DNA of 64,000 nucleotides from NCBI GenBank assembly GCA_964458705.1, contig CAYWKD010000013.1:16449-80448 (forward strand), in the 5' to 3' direction. Source of the stretch: JAAUTG01 sp964458705. Lineage in GTDB: Bacteria; Bacteroidota; Bacteroidia; Chitinophagales; Saprospiraceae. The translations under genes and the position numbers were made by a program. The notes beneath the pieces are model-generated. The model made no database searches, had not been told where the DNA came from, and saw only the letters and a list, made by a program, of their open reading frames with translations. Positions 37,554-46,318 of this stretch are shown here, piece after piece. Numbering within the stretch: position 1 is the stretch's first letter; every line of letters starts with the position of its first letter.

Positions 37554-37561
37554 TACTTTTG
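37554..37561 (+). promoter_or_regulatory. Possible -7 element of yidC
   Basis: TACTTTTG fits TAnnTTTG and lies 35 nt before the yidC ATG. I see no matching -33 TTG at the usual distance. Confidence 0.35.
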
Positions 37562-37596
37562 CATTCCAAAGAAAAGAATAGATAGAGATAAAAAAT

Positions 37597-39531
37597 ATGG
37601 ACAGAAATAACATAATTGGATTCACTCTTATTTTCATTATGCTTATCGTTTGGCAACAAATGGTGAAGCCCTCACAGGAGGAATTAGCGGAGATGAAGCG
37701 AGTGGAGGATTCAATCAGGTTGGCAGAAGAACAAAAAGCCAATCCAATAGACGTAAAAGATATAGTAGATACAAATGCTACATTCAATAGTCCGCCTTCA
37801 GATTTCACACAGTTAGATTCTCTACAACAATTGCAAGTGGCAGGGATGTACGGACCTTTTGCCAATTCAGCCATAGGGGTTGAAAAGGAATATATTTTAG
37901 AGAACGATCTGATTAAAGTTACATTTAGCAACAAGGGAGGACGTATTAAGAGTGTACTGCTCAAAGCATATTTCAAAATGCAACCTTTGAAAGAAGGAGA
38001 TGAAAAGTTACCTCTTTATTTGATGCAAGACAATCAGGATGTATTCAGCTATCAACTACCCGTTTTAGGAACAGCAGTAAGTAACATTGCGACAGGCAAT
38101 TTATTTTTCCAATCTTCCATTCAAGGCAACAGCATCATCTTTAGAGCAAATGTAAGCGATGGACAATATTTCGAGCAGAAATATACGTTAACTGATGCCT
38201 ATACAATTGATTATGACATCAAATTTGTAGGGTTAGATAATGTTCTAAATCGCAATGAAACAACAATACCTTTAAAGTGGATACAACATCTAAGTAAGTT
38301 GGAGCGAAATATAAGCTACGAGCGTCAGCAAATGTCCACCACTTACTTCAAAGCAGTTGGAGAATATACGTCTTATACTAAATACAATAAAACCAATGTA
38401 CAAGACTTGAGTAAGCAAAAAATTGAATGGATGGCACATTCCAATCAGTTTTTCAATAGTGCCTTGATTGCGAAAGGAGAACCATTTGAAGGAGGAATTT
38501 TTGAAACAGACGTACCAACTGAAGAAGAGGCTAAAGATTTAAAAAAGCAAACCACCACGCTTCAAATTCCTTTCCAAAAAGGTGAATTTGCCATGCAAAT
38601 TTATGCAGGTCCCAAAGAGTACGACCGACTAGTAGCGGTAGCGGATGAGTTTCAATACACTGTACCGTTTGGTTGGAGCATTTTTGGGACGGTCAATCGT
38701 TACATTATTCGACCAATCTTTGACTTTCTATCTAGTTTTATAGGAAGTAGTGGTATTGTTATTTTGTTGTTGACATTATTGGTGAAATTACTACTTTATC
38801 CGCTGACTTACAGGATGTTGAAATCACAGGCTAAGATGTCTGCACTAAAGCCACAACTTGAAAAAGTAAAGTCCAAGTTTAAAGATGACGCACAACAGCA
38901 GCAAATGGAAACTATGAAGATGTACCGAGAATTTGGTGTGAGCCCACTTGGTGGTTGTTTACCGATGGTACTGCAAATGCCTATCTGGTTTGCTTTATAT
39001 CGCTTCTTCCCAGCAGCTATTGAGTTCAGGCAAGAAAGTTTCCTTTGGGCAGCCGATCTGTCATCTTTTGATGTCTTTACGAGGCTGCCGTTTGAGATTC
39101 CGTTTTATGGTGCTCATGTGAGTTTATTTACTATTCTTTGGGCAATTTCTACGGTAGCTTATACCATTTACAATACAAAGAACATGGATATGTCAGCGAT
39201 GGGAGGTAACAACCAAGCGATGATGTATATGCAGTACTTCATGCCCATCATGTTCTTATTTTTCTTCAACAACTTTGCTTCTGGTTTGACGGTATATTTA
39301 CTGTTCAGTAGCTTATTCAATATTGCTCAAACTTTAATCACTAAAAATGTCATTATCAATCATGATAAAATTAGAGAAAAATTAGAGGAGAAACGTAAAA
39401 AGCCCAAGAAAAAAGGTGGTTTTCAACAACGACTAGAGGAAGCCATGAAGCAACAACAACAGGTACAAGAACGAAGAGAGCGTGAAAAGAAAAATAAAGG
39501 CAAGGCCAACAGTGATAAGAAAAAACGATAA
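37597..39531 (+). CDS. yidC: Membrane protein insertase YidC
   Basis: This 644-aa insertase places proteins in the inner membrane alone or with SecYEG. It has an N-terminal anchor (about 5-20, 'IGFTLIFIMLIVWQQM'), a large periplasmic beta domain (about 85-360), then the conserved five-helix core. Core segments include 'GSSGIVILLLTLLVKLLLYP', 'SPLGGCLPMVLQMPIWFALY' and 'FNNFASGLTVYLLFSSLFNI'. The long Lys/Arg-rich tail (about 585-644) is typical of Bacteroidota YidC and may contact ribosomes. A YbjQ-like gene follows after 3 nt. Confidence 0.96.
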   Translation: MDRNNIIGFTLIFIMLIVWQQMVKPSQEELAEMKRVEDSIRLAEEQKANPIDVKDIVDTNATFNSPPSDFTQLDSLQQLQVAGMYGPFANSAIGVEKEYILENDLIKVTFSNKGGRIKSVLLKAYFKMQPLKEGDEKLPLYLMQDNQDVFSYQLPVLGTAVSNIATGNLFFQSSIQGNSIIFRANVSDGQYFEQKYTLTDAYTIDYDIKFVGLDNVLNRNETTIPLKWIQHLSKLERNISYERQQMSTTYFKAVGEYTSYTKYNKTNVQDLSKQKIEWMAHSNQFFNSALIAKGEPFEGGIFETDVPTEEEAKDLKKQTTTLQIPFQKGEFAMQIYAGPKEYDRLVAVADEFQYTVPFGWSIFGTVNRYIIRPIFDFLSSFIGSSGIVILLLTLLVKLLLYPLTYRMLKSQAKMSALKPQLEKVKSKFKDDAQQQQMETMKMYREFGVSPLGGCLPMVLQMPIWFALYRFFPAAIEFRQESFLWAADLSSFDVFTRLPFEIPFYGAHVSLFTILWAISTVAYTIYNTKNMDMSAMGGNNQAMMYMQYFMPIMFLFFFNNFASGLTVYLLFSSLFNIAQTLITKNVIINHDKIREKLEEKRKKPKKKGGFQQRLEEAMKQQQQVQERREREKKNKGKANSDKKKR

Positions 39532-39534
39532 ACA

Positions 39535-39870
39535 ATGATTTTAAGCACAACAGACGATTTAGAAAACTATAAAATCAATCATTATCTAGGAATTGTGGTT
39601 GGTATAGCTATTTCGCGTTTCACTACTTCTCCTCTAACGATGAAAGAGTCATTCTCCACTTCTGCTTATTCGGAAAAGTACCAAGAAGCACTTCAAAATA
39701 CGCTTGAGGAAGCTAAGGAAAAGGTGCTTATTGATCTTCGAGCAAAAGCAAAAGCAATGAGCGCAGATGCAGTAATAGGAATTCAAATAGATCACGAAAT
39801 TACAACTTCAGGCGGTTCCACATGGGGGGTACTCTGCACTGCTACCGGAACTGCTGTGAAAATTGCTTAG
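39535..39870 (+). CDS. YbjQ/UPF0145 family protein
   Basis: A 111-aa protein matching the YbjQ-like heavy-metal-binding-domain family. It begins 'MILSTTDDLENYKINHYLGI' and has 'ALQNTLEEAKEKVLIDLRAKA', 'ADAVIGIQIDHE' and a C-terminal 'GTAVKI'. The family forms oligomeric rings, and its function is unclear despite the name. The start codon lies 3 nt past the yidC stop, so it is translated from the same mRNA. Confidence 0.85.
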   Translation: MILSTTDDLENYKINHYLGIVVGIAISRFTTSPLTMKESFSTSAYSEKYQEALQNTLEEAKEKVLIDLRAKAKAMSADAVIGIQIDHEITTSGGSTWGVLCTATGTAVKIA

Positions 39871-39881
39871 CTTACATTTAA

Positions 39882-42050
39882 TTAGTAAAAAAAGATTTCA
39901 TCTATAAACATCCAGCCCTTGCGACCACTCTTGTAATTTTGATGCCAACGAGGCACTTGTTGTATCGGTTCAATCTCTATTTGATAGTATTGGTACTTTG
40001 TGGAAGGAATCTCTAGGGTTATTCCAAGTATTTCGTTAGAGATGTATTCTGTTGGTAAGTCTGGTGACTTTTTACTCAACAACTCCATCTTACGAGGTGA
40101 GTCGCCTCCCCAGACTAATATTTTAGCTGGCGGAAAAATTTCAGGACCAATATTCTGAGCAAAAGAACTTACTATTTTATTGATAACAGGTGGCGCATTT
40201 CCAAAATCAATCAACGCTTTTAGATTATTATCTCTGTAACCCAACCAAGCCTTATTTCTAAAATTGTTAGGTTCGCCTTTTTGTTTATCCGTCAAAGTAA
40301 TCGCACCATCACCTTTGTATTGATCGTTTGGAGCAGCCAAAAGAATAACAGAATCAGGCTGAAATCCTTCTGGGAACAACGTGAATGATGCCACATCACT
40401 ACCCAACCAGTTTTCACTGAAAGTCCTTGCTTTTATTGTTGTTGCATTATTGATAGAAATAGGTTTTTCATAAATTGGAGCTTGTGAGCTGTCAGGTTCG
40501 CTTCCATCGGTAGTGTATCGAATAATTGCTCCCGGAAATTTTGTTTCTAACACTACTAATTCTTCTTTTTTAACTACCGTTGACTTAGTTTTAAAAATAG
40601 GAGGGCTCAATTTCAATAACTCATTTTTATCTGGTACAAATCCAGTTCCAATTTTTAGCTTAGGGTTTGATTTCATAGATGCTGCTGCGTCCTCTACTGA
40701 AATTGCAGTATTCCAGACATACACGTTTTCCAATGCTGGAAAGTCTTGTAGTACTTTTAAGGATAAGGCAGTTATCGCAGTACTAGAAAGAGCGATTTGT
40801 TTTAAGTTTTGGCACTGCTTCAATTCATGTAAAGTAGCACCTGTTATATCTGTTCCATTTAAAGTAAGTTTTTCCAAGTTAGGGAATTGAGCAATGAGGA
40901 ATAAGTCTTCATCGTTTATAGGCAAATTGCTTAAATTTAGACTAACTAGCTGCTCTTTTATAGCTGCTAAAGACTTTAAGAAACTGGGCTCGTAAGTTGA
41001 TCTCACGAAAATCTCTGCCTGTAGGGCAGGAGAATTGTAAGCTATTGGAGAGATATTACAAAATGGTGTGTTTAAAGTTTCAATTACTTCGGCATCGGCA
41101 AAGTCAAAAGTATAATTCTGCTGCTTTTCTACTTTACTTAGCTCATGTTGCGATAATGCTGCTTGTACCAAAGCGTTAAGTGTATCTTTTTTTTGAATAG
41201 CACCCAATGTTAATTTAAAGTCTGCGCCGTTCTTAATCCATTCATAGAAAACTTTTACTTCGGTTTCAGTCAACTGGGGCTTACCTTTTGGTGGCATGTG
41301 TAATTCATCTGCTAAAGGTAAATAAAGCCGTTGCATGATATGGCTACTATCTGGATTACCTGCCATCCAAATCGCACCGTGTTCTCCGCCCTTCATTAAG
41401 TCGGCAGCAGAAGTCATAATCAATTCTCCTTTTGACTTATTTTGGTTGTGGCAATTGTAGCATTTTGCCTCCAAAGTAGGCTGAATAGTAGCATTAAAAA
41501 CAGTAGTTGTGTCCGTTATCTCAATGCTCTTTTTTTCTTTTATTGGAGCAATCACAAAGTCTGCTCCATGCGTGATGCTACCACCTAAATGTCCAGCAAT
41601 AATCAATAAAATTAGACCAACGACCATTAAAAAGTTAAAAAAAGTTTGTCGCTCAGGAAAGCGATTGTGCCAAATCAACATGGCATAGGTCACAAAATTA
41701 AAGGACACACCTGTCCATTTGTGTTGGTTAGTAAGTGAAGATTCATAAGCCGCTTCTTGTGATAGGAATAAGCCTATAACTGCGGTAATAACTGAGAAAA
41801 AGGCGATAATATGAATAGAAAAGGACTGGATGCTAAAGTAACTTGCTAAAGGAATTTCTCGCTTAGCGAACCAAAATAAAACGAGCAGAACCAGCATACC
41901 AATTGGTAAGTGTAACAATAGTGGATGCATTCTTCCGAAAGACTGCAATAGCTTAGGCAGTTCTAAATAAGACTCGAATACTAGCAGGAAAAGTAGAAGT
42001 ATTTGCAGTGCAAACGTGATATGATTGAGTATATCTTTCGTTTTTGTCAT
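39882..42050 (-). CDS. DUF2231 membrane / c-type cytochrome / LRR / chitobiase-C fusion protein
   Basis: This 722-aa multidomain protein has a membrane part of about four or five helices (10-160) with a DUF2231-like 'MHPLLLHLPIGMLVLLVL'. A planctomycete-type cytochrome c domain follows with heme motif CYNCH (197-201) and 'LHMPPKGKPQLTETEVKVF'. Next is a leucine-rich-repeat stretch (about 375-470, 'FPNLEKLTLNGTDITGATLH'). A chitobiase/hexosaminidase-C-like domain (about 495-560, 'IIRYTTDGSEPDSSQAP') and a final beta-rich domain complete it. Bacteroidota and planctomycetes carry such surface redox-linked proteins with unknown electron partners. An inward electron or sugar-binding function is inference. 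Confidence 0.85.
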   Translation of the reverse strand: MTKTKDILNHITFALQILLLFLLVFESYLELPKLLQSFGRMHPLLLHLPIGMLVLLVLFWFAKREIPLASYFSIQSFSIHIIAFFSVITAVIGLFLSQEAAYESSLTNQHKWTGVSFNFVTYAMLIWHNRFPERQTFFNFLMVVGLILLIIAGHLGGSITHGADFVIAPIKEKKSIEITDTTTVFNATIQPTLEAKCYNCHNQNKSKGELIMTSAADLMKGGEHGAIWMAGNPDSSHIMQRLYLPLADELHMPPKGKPQLTETEVKVFYEWIKNGADFKLTLGAIQKKDTLNALVQAALSQHELSKVEKQQNYTFDFADAEVIETLNTPFCNISPIAYNSPALQAEIFVRSTYEPSFLKSLAAIKEQLVSLNLSNLPINDEDLFLIAQFPNLEKLTLNGTDITGATLHELKQCQNLKQIALSSTAITALSLKVLQDFPALENVYVWNTAISVEDAAASMKSNPKLKIGTGFVPDKNELLKLSPPIFKTKSTVVKKEELVVLETKFPGAIIRYTTDGSEPDSSQAPIYEKPISINNATTIKARTFSENWLGSDVASFTLFPEGFQPDSVILLAAPNDQYKGDGAITLTDKQKGEPNNFRNKAWLGYRDNNLKALIDFGNAPPVINKIVSSFAQNIGPEIFPPAKILVWGGDSPRKMELLSKKSPDLPTEYISNEILGITLEIPSTKYQYYQIEIEPIQQVPRWHQNYKSGRKGWMFIDEIFFY

Positions 42051-42069
42051 ATTTTTCTATTCAGACTAT

Positions 42070-42105
42070 CAAAATTATTGACTAAATTACAAAAATGATT
42101 CAAAT
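42070..42105 (-). promoter_or_regulatory. Promoter of the DUF2231-cytochrome gene
   Basis: On the minus strand TAATTTTG (plus 42070-42077 reads CAAAATTA) fits TAnnTTTG. A TTTG (plus CAAA at 42101-42104) lies 23 nt further upstream. The -7 element is 19 nt from the start codon. Confidence 0.45.
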
Positions 42106-42217
42106 AAATAGACACTCTGACTTAAACCTTAAGGCGTACGCTTATTTGTTAAACGATTTATAAAAGTTCTTACCATTAAGTTAATTGATGTGTGCGATAT
42201 TCAGAATTTAACTATTT

Positions 42218-42225
42218 TAGATTTG
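42218..42225 (+). promoter_or_regulatory. Possible -7 element of the 42.3-kb lipoprotein gene
   Basis: TAGATTTG fits TAnnTTTG and lies 33 nt before the ATG at 42259. The -33 element is not obvious. Confidence 0.35.
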
Positions 42226-42258
42226 TAATTTAGAGCTGTACACGTAAATACTTAACCA

Positions 42259-43440
42259 ATGAAATATTACATTCTTTTTACGTTTCCAATTTTATTGTTG
42301 GGCTTATTTGGTTGCAAATCTTCTCAAAAGCTGGTAGAACAAGGTAGTTATGATCAAGCGATAGAAAATGCAATCAACCGCCTAGCTGGAAAAAAGAAAA
42401 AGAAAGCAGAAGAGGTACGGGCTTTAGAAATTGCGTTTGAGAAGGCAACAGATCAGGACATGGCTAAAATTAATCGCTTAAAGTCAGAACAGCGACCAGA
42501 AAACTGGGAACGCGTTTATGATATTGCTCAAGACATAGATCGTCGGCAGCAAAAAATTCAGCCTTTGTTACCGCTAGAAGATGAACAAGGGCGAAAAGCA
42601 AAGTTCCGCTTTGTGAAAATAAACTACATTTTACAGGAAGCTAGGTCTGGAGCAGCAAGTCATCTATATAATATTGGGCAACAGTATCTCGCTCAAGCTA
42701 GATCAGGCGATAAGGCTGCTGCAAGAGAAGCCTATCACCAACTCAACAAAATTGAGCAGTATTATTCGACTTACAAAAACACAGCACAATTAAAAATAGA
42801 GGCGAGAGAAATAGGCGTTTCGAGAATATTGTTCCGTATGGAGAATGATGCTTTTGTTATTTTACCCATGAACTTCGAGCAAGAAGTACTTAGAATGGAA
42901 GTCCGTGATCTAAATGAGTTGTGGCGTAACTACTACATGCAGCCGAAGTCCAACGTTCAGTTTGATTACGAGATCATAATGAAAATTCAAAATATTGAAG
43001 TGAGTCCAGAGCGAATTAATGAGCGTACTTTCCAAGAAACGACAGAAATAGAAGATGGTGAGGAAGTGTTAAAAGACGACAATGGCAATACAAGAAAAGA
43101 CTCCACGGGAGCAGTTATAAAAGTGCCAATCAAGAAAATCATTCGCGCAGATGTGATAGAAGTGTATCAGACCAAGGCAGCCATTGTGAGCGGTACGCTC
43201 TACTTTTTTGATCGAAGAACCAAACGCAACTTTGATACACAGCCTATTACTGCAGAAGCTATTTTCGAGCATTATGCTTCTACTTATGAAGGCGATCGTC
43301 GTGCATTGAGTAAGGAATCTAAAAGACGCATTGGTAATCGTCCAGTGCCATTTCCTACTGACGAAGCGTTGATACTAGACGCCGCTGATGTCCTAAAACC
43401 GATCATTAAAGAAAAAATAGAGCGTGCTGGTTTCTTCTAG
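42259..43440 (+). CDS. Uncharacterised lipoprotein with helical (TPR-like) N-terminal region
   Basis: This 393-aa protein starts with a lipoprotein signal (FPILLLGLFGC, Cys19). The next ~170 residues are charged and helical ('SYDQAIENAINRL', 'AAREAYHQLNKIEQYYSTY') and look like degenerate TPR hairpins. The C-terminal half is beta-rich ('RADVIEVYQTKAAIVSGTLY'). The pattern is common in conserved Bacteroidota lipoproteins of unknown function, probably periplasmic scaffold or envelope maintenance proteins. No operon partner is apparent. Confidence 0.75.
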   Translation: MKYYILFTFPILLLGLFGCKSSQKLVEQGSYDQAIENAINRLAGKKKKKAEEVRALEIAFEKATDQDMAKINRLKSEQRPENWERVYDIAQDIDRRQQKIQPLLPLEDEQGRKAKFRFVKINYILQEARSGAASHLYNIGQQYLAQARSGDKAAAREAYHQLNKIEQYYSTYKNTAQLKIEAREIGVSRILFRMENDAFVILPMNFEQEVLRMEVRDLNELWRNYYMQPKSNVQFDYEIIMKIQNIEVSPERINERTFQETTEIEDGEEVLKDDNGNTRKDSTGAVIKVPIKKIIRADVIEVYQTKAAIVSGTLYFFDRRTKRNFDTQPITAEAIFEHYASTYEGDRRALSKESKRRIGNRPVPFPTDEALILDAADVLKPIIKEKIERAGFF

Positions 43441-43506
43441 CTGCAAGAAAGATTTACAAATGTGCTAAAATACATATTTGTGTTTAATACGTTAGTAGTT
43501 AGTTTT

Positions 43507-43533
43507 TTATAAATAAGGATTGCTTATTTATAA
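43507..43533. repeat. Perfect 11-bp inverted repeat at a convergent gene junction
   Basis: TTATAAATAAG (43507-43517) and CTTATTTATAA (43523-43533) are exact reverse complements with a 5-nt spacer, and they overlap the dehydrogenase stop codon. The plus strand has a T-run just before the first arm but none after the second. This could be a bidirectional hairpin terminator or a binding site; the former is more likely by position. Confidence 0.5.
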
Positions 43534-44478
43534 CATGGAATTATTAAAAATATAACGCTCATCAATAGGTTTATTGTAGAGCAGACGAGCTATATTTTGG
43601 CAGGTGATAACACACATTTCATTGTAAGTCTGAGCCGTTAGACTAGCGGAGTGTGGTGTTATAAGTACATTATCCATCTTGAGCAAAGGGTTATCAGATT
43701 CGGGCGGTTCTTCTGCTAAAACATCTGCTCCAAACCCTGCGATTTGTTGATTTTGCAAAGCAGTAATTAAGGCATTTTGATCTACTACTTCGCCCCTAGC
43801 CGTGTTGATTAAAAAAGCATGGGCTTGCATCTTTTGAAACGCTTCTGTGCTTATCAAATTCCGAGTGCTTTCCAGTAGCGGTAAGTGAAGTGTAATAATA
43901 TCTGCTTGCATTAAGACTTCAGTAAAGCTCAAAAAAGGATATTCAGAGAAAGACTTTTTTTTCTTATCCCAACAGATAATATCCATTCCAAAAGCATCCG
44001 CAAGTTTAGCAACTTTTGAGCCGATGTTCCCTAATCCTAAAATACCTAGCGTTTTACTTCTTATTTCATCTCCTTTGTATTTGTTTCTGTAATTCCAGTT
44101 TCCTTTTTTTACTTCAGAGAAGGAGGTGTAAAGTTGCCTTTGAAGATTTAGCATCAATGCTAGTGTATGCTCTGCTACTGTATGTGCATTGCTGCCAGGT
44201 GCATTGACGACTTTAATACCTTGCTGTGTTGCAAAGTCAACATCAACATTATCCAGCCCTACTCCACAACGAGCGATCACCTGCAAATTCGGACATTTAG
44301 CAATTAATTTTTGGCTTACCTCTCCTTTACCTCTAGTTACAATGCCATGAATAGGATGCTGCTCCGCAATAGTAACTCCAGAAAAAGGCGTTTCGGAGAT
44401 AAAGATATTAGCGTTCTGCTCTAAAATCTCTAAAGCGCTTTCAGTAACAGACTCTAGCAATAGTATATTTTTCCTCAT
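43528..44478 (-). CDS. D-2-hydroxyacid dehydrogenase
   Basis: This 316-aa NAD-dependent dehydrogenase has the Rossmann motif 'LGILGLGNIGSKVAKLADAF' (GLGNIG 148-153). The catalytic residues are Arg228 ('INTARGEVVD'), Glu257 and His276 ('LITPHSA'). It resembles the SerA/glyoxylate-reductase branch. It reduces 2-keto acids or oxidises D-2-hydroxyacids. As the last gene of a minus-strand run after a VOC protein, an enolase-superfamily enzyme and a TIM-barrel epimerase, it probably acts on a sugar-derived keto acid. ATG 44478 is preferred to a TTG nine codons upstream. Confidence 0.9.
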   Translation of the reverse strand: MRKNILLLESVTESALEILEQNANIFISETPFSGVTIAEQHPIHGIVTRGKGEVSQKLIAKCPNLQVIARCGVGLDNVDVDFATQQGIKVVNAPGSNAHTVAEHTLALMLNLQRQLYTSFSEVKKGNWNYRNKYKGDEIRSKTLGILGLGNIGSKVAKLADAFGMDIICWDKKKKSFSEYPFLSFTEVLMQADIITLHLPLLESTRNLISTEAFQKMQAHAFLINTARGEVVDQNALITALQNQQIAGFGADVLAEEPPESDNPLLKMDNVLITPHSASLTAQTYNEMCVITCQNIARLLYNKPIDERYIFNNSML

Positions 44479-44556
44479 TTGATTATGACTTCTACAAGCT
44501 ATCAATCAATTTGTTAGTAACTTCTTCTTTTTATCTGAAAAAGCCATTGCTTCACT

Positions 44557-45048
44557 CTATTTTTTTCCATGATACAATGTTGCATCTTCACTTTTATATC
44601 CCCTAAAATCATTGCGACCAGAGACGTAGAGTTCTCCTTGGTATAAGTCATCTTCAAAAATGTTAGGATCAATTTTATAATTTGGTGGCGAAGAAATTTC
44701 AACTAAATTGCCCGAAGGATCACGAATAAACAGTTGCATGGCACCATCGGGTAATTGACGTACTTTACCCCATGGCTCAATGTCAATAATACCCAATTCT
44801 TTGACTCTCCAAAATAGACTATTAAAGTCATCAACAGTAACACAAATATGACCTCGAAAGGATTGAGCATCCTCCCATTCAGTGAGGTGCAGTTGTTGAT
44901 CTTCATTAATTTTGAAGAAAGCAGTTGGATAGTCAAACACAAAAGCTGGTATGACTTCCAAGCCCATTTCATTTTCATAAAACTCCGCTGCTGGTTCTAA
45001 CTCATTGACAATAAGTGTAACATGGTTAATTTTTGTGATTTTAGCCAT
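44557..45048 (-). CDS. VOC-superfamily metalloenzyme (glyoxalase-like)
   Basis: This 163-aa vicinal-oxygen-chelate protein has two beta-alpha-beta-beta-beta modules. Likely metal ligands are His9 ('INHVTLIV'), His54 or His67 ('FRGHICVTVDD') and Glu117 ('NLVEISSP'). A C-terminal extension of about 40 residues follows. Members isomerise, lyse or oxygenate small substrates, and the exact reaction is unknown. It sits between the dehydrogenase and the enolase-superfamily gene, 33 nt downstream of the latter, which points to a shared catabolic operon. Confidence 0.83.
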   Translation of the reverse strand: MAKITKINHVTLIVNELEPAAEFYENEMGLEVIPAFVFDYPTAFFKINEDQQLHLTEWEDAQSFRGHICVTVDDFNSLFWRVKELGIIDIEPWGKVRQLPDGAMQLFIRDPSGNLVEISSPPNYKIDPNIFEDDLYQGELYVSGRNDFRGYKSEDATLYHGKK

Positions 45049-45081
45049 AGTTTTTCATTTTGTAATAAAGCAGAATTTGCC

Positions 45082-46242
45082 TTACTGTTGATAATCTTTA
45101 ACAAAGTCCCAATTTACAGAAAGCCCTAATCCTGCGCCAAGGGGAGCAGGTAAAAAGCCATCGAATACTTCAATTTTTTCGTTCACTAAGTCATACATCA
45201 TAGGATTACCGCCCGACGAAAATTCGATAATGGCAGCGGAGGAGCTTGCAAAAGCTATATTCACACCCGCCATAAATGAAAAAGCTGAACCCCAGCAGTG
45301 TGGAGCTAATTCCAACTGGTAAGTTGCTGCCAAACTTGCCACCCGCCAAGCCTCAGAAATACCTCCAATGATGGCAGCATCTGGCTGTAATACGTCCACC
45401 GCTCTCAGATCAATCAAGTCTCGAATATCAAATCTAGTGTACTCACTTTCGCCTGCAGCAATAGGAATAGTAGTGGTAGCACGGACTTCAGCAGTACCTT
45501 TTTTGTTATCTGGGCTGATAGGCTCTTCCATCCAGTAGAGGTTACAATTTTCTACACCTTTACAGAATTTTTTAGCCTCTGGCACAGAAAATGTGCCATG
45601 TGCGTCCGCCATTATTTTGATGTCTTCACCTAGTGCTGCTCTTGCTGCTTGCACTCTTTCGATACTGTAATTGACGGTTTCATCCATCACGCCTACGCGC
45701 ATTTTGATAGCTCTGAATCCTTTAGTTGTATAGCTTAATAATTGTGCGCCAATTTCATCTACACCTGCCCAGCCTCCACTTGCATAGGCTTCCATTTTGT
45801 CTCGAACCGCTCCACCTAAAAGCTGTACAACTGGCACATTCAGAGATTTTCCTAATAAATCCCACAACGCCATATCTACGCCACTGATAGCAGAAATAGT
45901 TAAACCCCGATTGCCCAAAATTGGAAACACTCTTCCTCGTTTGATGGCATAATGATCCCTAACACCGTTGTACATACGTTCCCAGAGTTCGTTGATATTT
46001 TGAGCATCCTTTCCAATTAAAATTGGAGCGAGTTCGTGTTCAATACAAGCCACAATGGAGGCGCATACCCCCGAAGAACCTACCGCAGCTTTGGCTTCTC
46101 CAAATCCTTGTAAGCCATCCTCAGTGGTGATGACTACCAAAGTTGTATCGAAGGCGGTGAGCAATCCGTAATCGGAGCGATGCTGTTTTTTAGTAGGTAA
46201 AGGGCATCGAAGCCAGTGGGCTTCTACTTTTGCTATTTTCAT
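45082..46242 (-). CDS. Enolase-superfamily (mandelate racemase/muconate lactonizing type) enzyme
   Basis: This 386-aa enzyme has an N-terminal capping domain and a TIM barrel. Candidate catalytic and metal residues are Lys170-x-Arg172 ('AIKMRVG'), Asp203-Ala-His205 ('MADAHGTF'), Glu229, Glu255 ('AAGESEYTRFD'), Asp278 and His305 ('LAPHCWGSAF'). The KxR and DxH combination suits a sugar-acid dehydratase or epimerase that abstracts the alpha-proton of an acid sugar. The substrate is unknown. It lies in a four-gene minus-strand run. Confidence 0.87.
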   Translation of the reverse strand: MKIAKVEAHWLRCPLPTKKQHRSDYGLLTAFDTTLVVITTEDGLQGFGEAKAAVGSSGVCASIVACIEHELAPILIGKDAQNINELWERMYNGVRDHYAIKRGRVFPILGNRGLTISAISGVDMALWDLLGKSLNVPVVQLLGGAVRDKMEAYASGGWAGVDEIGAQLLSYTTKGFRAIKMRVGVMDETVNYSIERVQAARAALGEDIKIMADAHGTFSVPEAKKFCKGVENCNLYWMEEPISPDNKKGTAEVRATTTIPIAAGESEYTRFDIRDLIDLRAVDVLQPDAAIIGGISEAWRVASLAATYQLELAPHCWGSAFSFMAGVNIAFASSSAAIIEFSSGGNPMMYDLVNEKIEVFDGFLPAPLGAGLGLSVNWDFVKDYQQ

Positions 46243-46318
46243 GTTGGTAGATTTTCGTTTAGTGGCTCAAGTGTTTACGTTTTCATTTGTAGCTCTATGT
46301 GAGGTGTGAATAGCTGGG

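Noticed and set aside
43507..43533. Inverted repeat as a mobile-element end
   Set aside because: No second copy, no target duplication and no transposase are nearby; the position at a convergent junction fits a terminator or simple hairpin.
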